From Actinomycetes bacterium (GTDB lineage: Bacteria > Actinomycetota > Acidimicrobiia > Acidimicrobiales > Acidimicrobiaceae), in contig JAJZBG010000003.1 of assembly GCA_021799035.1 (NCBI GenBank), forward strand, positions 1 to 64,000: DNA of 64,000 nt, in the 5' to 3' direction. The stretch's first letter is position 1, and every line of letters begins with the position of its first letter. A model generated the notes under the pieces. The model had not been told where the DNA came from. It made no database searches and worked only from the letters and a program-made list of their open reading frames with translations. The position numbers and the translations under genes were made by a program. Of the stretch, positions 62,408 through 64,000 are shown in pieces.

Positions 62408-63763
62408 ATGATTATGGATATCGGATTGGACACATTGAATAACCCGGCAGTTCCGGAGCCTTCCGGAGCAGCAGCCCAGATCGAGCACCAGCTTCTCGAA
62501 TTTCTTCGCAAATCAGAAGCCGACCTCAACACCCGCTCCTCCCTCAAGAGCGCAAAACGCGAGCTGGCAAGGCTGATCGCAGCGTGGAACGAGGAGCATC
62601 CATCTCGAATCATCGGAGACGACGAAGGATTCGGTGAGAAGGTGCTCAGAAATCTCATTGGCTTCGGGCCGATCGAGCCTCTCCTGGAGGACAACTCCGT
62701 GTGGGAGATCTCCGTAAACGGACCTAAGGACATATTTGTCAAGGCTCACGGCAGAACTCCGAGGAAGCATCATGAAAGCTTTCATGACCAGCAGCACCTC
62801 GAACGAGTTCTCTCAAGAATGCTTGAGACCTCCGTCGGAAGCAACCGGCAATTGGATCCGTCGCTTGGGATCCAGGATGCCCAGCTTCCCGATGGCACCA
62901 GGCTGCACATTGTTCATCCGGAGCTGACAAGGGATTTCTCCTTTGCGGTTTCCATCAGAAAGTTTTCAAAGAACTCCTTCATGGCAATCGAAGACTTCGT
63001 CAGAGCCGGATCTCTATCTCCCCAAGCAGGAGACTTCTTTTTCAGGGCGGTCGAATCTGGAGCCACCATTGTTGTATCAGGGCCTCCCGGATCGGGTAAA
63101 ACGACTCTCTTGGGAGCACTGATTGAGGCGATCCCTGACTCAAAAAGAGTCATAGTCATAGAGGAGACCCCCGAGATTCGCATTTCCAAGCCGGACAGAG
63201 TCCAGCTCCACACCCGAACCAGCCGGCCAGCACGAGAAGAGATCACCCTCCGATCCCTGGTTAAAGCAAGTTTGCGAATGAGTTCAGACGTGCTGATACT
63301 TGGAGAGGTGAGGGACGACGAGAGCCTGCCCCTGCTCCTCTCCTTTTCGACTGGCATTCAGGGGATGAGCACGATTCACGCCTCGAACTGCAGGGATGCG
63401 CTTTCAAGGCTTCGCCTCCTCACCCAGCTCGCACTGGGAGGATCCGTGCCGATCTGGTCTATCAACCAGATGATTGCAAACTCGATTGATCTAGTCGTTC
63501 AGCTCAAGAGAGTTGCCAATACCGTGATCGTAGACGAGGTAATTGCACTAGAAGAAGGCTCCAAAGAACTTGAATTCGGATTTGTAACCACGGAGTTGTT
63601 CACGTTCGACTCTTTGCGCTCGACGCTACAATTCTCCGGGCACAATCCGCTTCGTCTCAGCCATGTCAAAGTCGAAAAGGAGCTTTCGGAAAGGCTTGAT
63701 GGCGGCAGCGAAGTTCTCCTTGAGGCAGCCGCCGCTCCTCTTCCTGTCGAGGCTGGCGTATGA
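62408..63763 (+). CDS. cpaF: CpaF/TadA-type secretion ATPase
   Basis: A 451-residue ATPase of the type II/IV secretion superfamily. GPPGSGKTTLLGAL near residue 223 is Walker A and EETPEIRI is the Asp-box region. LGEVRDDESLPLLL is Walker B and TGIQGMSTIHA is the His-box. It powers assembly of Tad-type pili or a related secretion system. Its stop overlaps the next start by ATGA. Confidence 0.92.
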   Translation: MIMDIGLDTLNNPAVPEPSGAAAQIEHQLLEFLRKSEADLNTRSSLKSAKRELARLIAAWNEEHPSRIIGDDEGFGEKVLRNLIGFGPIEPLLEDNSVWEISVNGPKDIFVKAHGRTPRKHHESFHDQQHLERVLSRMLETSVGSNRQLDPSLGIQDAQLPDGTRLHIVHPELTRDFSFAVSIRKFSKNSFMAIEDFVRAGSLSPQAGDFFFRAVESGATIVVSGPPGSGKTTLLGALIEAIPDSKRVIVIEETPEIRISKPDRVQLHTRTSRPAREEITLRSLVKASLRMSSDVLILGEVRDDESLPLLLSFSTGIQGMSTIHASNCRDALSRLRLLTQLALGGSVPIWSINQMIANSIDLVVQLKRVANTVIVDEVIALEEGSKELEFGFVTTELFTFDSLRSTLQFSGHNPLRLSHVKVEKELSERLDGGSEVLLEAAAAPLPVEAGV

Positions 63764-64000
63764 GGGCAGTAGTGATGGCCGTGATCGGCCTCTTGGTGCT
63801 CACCTCCCGACGTTTCCCTCGATCAAAGAAGGGATCCCGACTATCGCGAACATCTGCCATGGTCGGCCAAGTCCGGAAAGCCATAGGCGATATCTACCGA
63901 ATAATGGCCGGCACTGAGCACCGCATGCCATCAGGGTATTCCCTTGCAGTGGTGGCCATGGCTGGATTGGCGTGTGCATGGTTGGCTGGATTCACTTGGA
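63760..64000 (+). CDS. Pilus-assembly membrane protein, TadB-like, N-terminal part
   Basis: The frame begins at the ATGA overlap with cpaF and is still open at the window end (80 codons). It starts with a hydrophobic helix (VVMAVIGLLVLTS), then a basic linker and a second helix near the edge. Position after cpaF and membrane topology fit TadB, the inner-membrane platform protein. The diagnostic GSPII_F domain lies outside the window. Confidence 0.6.
   Translation, partial: MRAVVMAVIGLLVLTSRRFPRSKKGSRLSRTSAMVGQVRKAIGDIYRIMAGTEHRMPSGYSLAVVAMAGLACAWLAGFTW

Overview
The window looks like a chromosome segment of an actinobacterium (Actinomycetota, possibly an Acidimicrobiia-like lineage) of roughly 50% GC. 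This is inferred from the block phoH-ybeY-corC-era-uppS-recO-glyS-ppdK-dnaG-sigma, from frequent GTG/TTG starts and at least one apparently leaderless start. No 16S gene is present to confirm it.

Region 1 (1-17,060) is metabolic. It has two UbiD-type decarboxylases (one followed by a 49-aa zinc-ribbon protein), three solute-binding lipoproteins with no ABC permease or ATPase beside them, a two-subunit CoA transferase, a PycB/OadA-like enzyme lacking a biotin domain, a LeuD-like hydro-lyase small subunit preceded by the tail of a destroyed leuC, an ArsP-type permease, a LysR regulator and a metallo-hydrolase. The layout suggests uptake and catabolism of carboxylated, perhaps aromatic, acids. 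Gene relics (CocE-like hydrolase, leuC) show recent loss.

Region 2 (17,317-40,452) is a 23-kb integrative element. It is bounded by a perfect 34-bp direct repeat whose right copy abuts and includes the 3' end of a CAT-anticodon tRNA gene. Its left half is a defence island: a ubiquitin-like operon (Ubl, DUF6791-ThiF E1 with an in-frame TAG, DUF6527), then a tightly overlapping operon of Mrr-like nuclease, HsdM, HsdS with a 12-bp x4 spacer repeat, HsdR, DUF3644 and DUF4238 proteins. Its right half is a transfer/maintenance module: a train of very small coupled genes, an MT-A70 methyltransferase, a TraG/HerA-like ATPase, a replication-relaxation protein, a ribbon-helix-helix protein and a large serine recombinase. 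The recombinase reading frame runs through the right att repeat. The same repeat on the left is read in the same frame and leads into an ORF with two helix-turn-helix motifs and no good start of its own. In the excised circle the two would form one recombinase of about 732 aa, so integration appears to cut the DNA-binding tail off the integrase. This is the most interesting observation in the window.

Region 3 (40,560-64,000) is mostly housekeeping: tRNA-Asn, a primary-type sigma factor with dnaG, ppdK, glycyl-tRNA synthetase, recO, uppS, era, a CorC/HlyC protein, ybeY, phoH and the start of a Tad/Cpa-type pilus or secretion locus. A MazG-like pyrophosphohydrolase overlapping a GIY-YIG/DUF2075 helicase (46,266-48,294) is a further defence-like pair outside the element.
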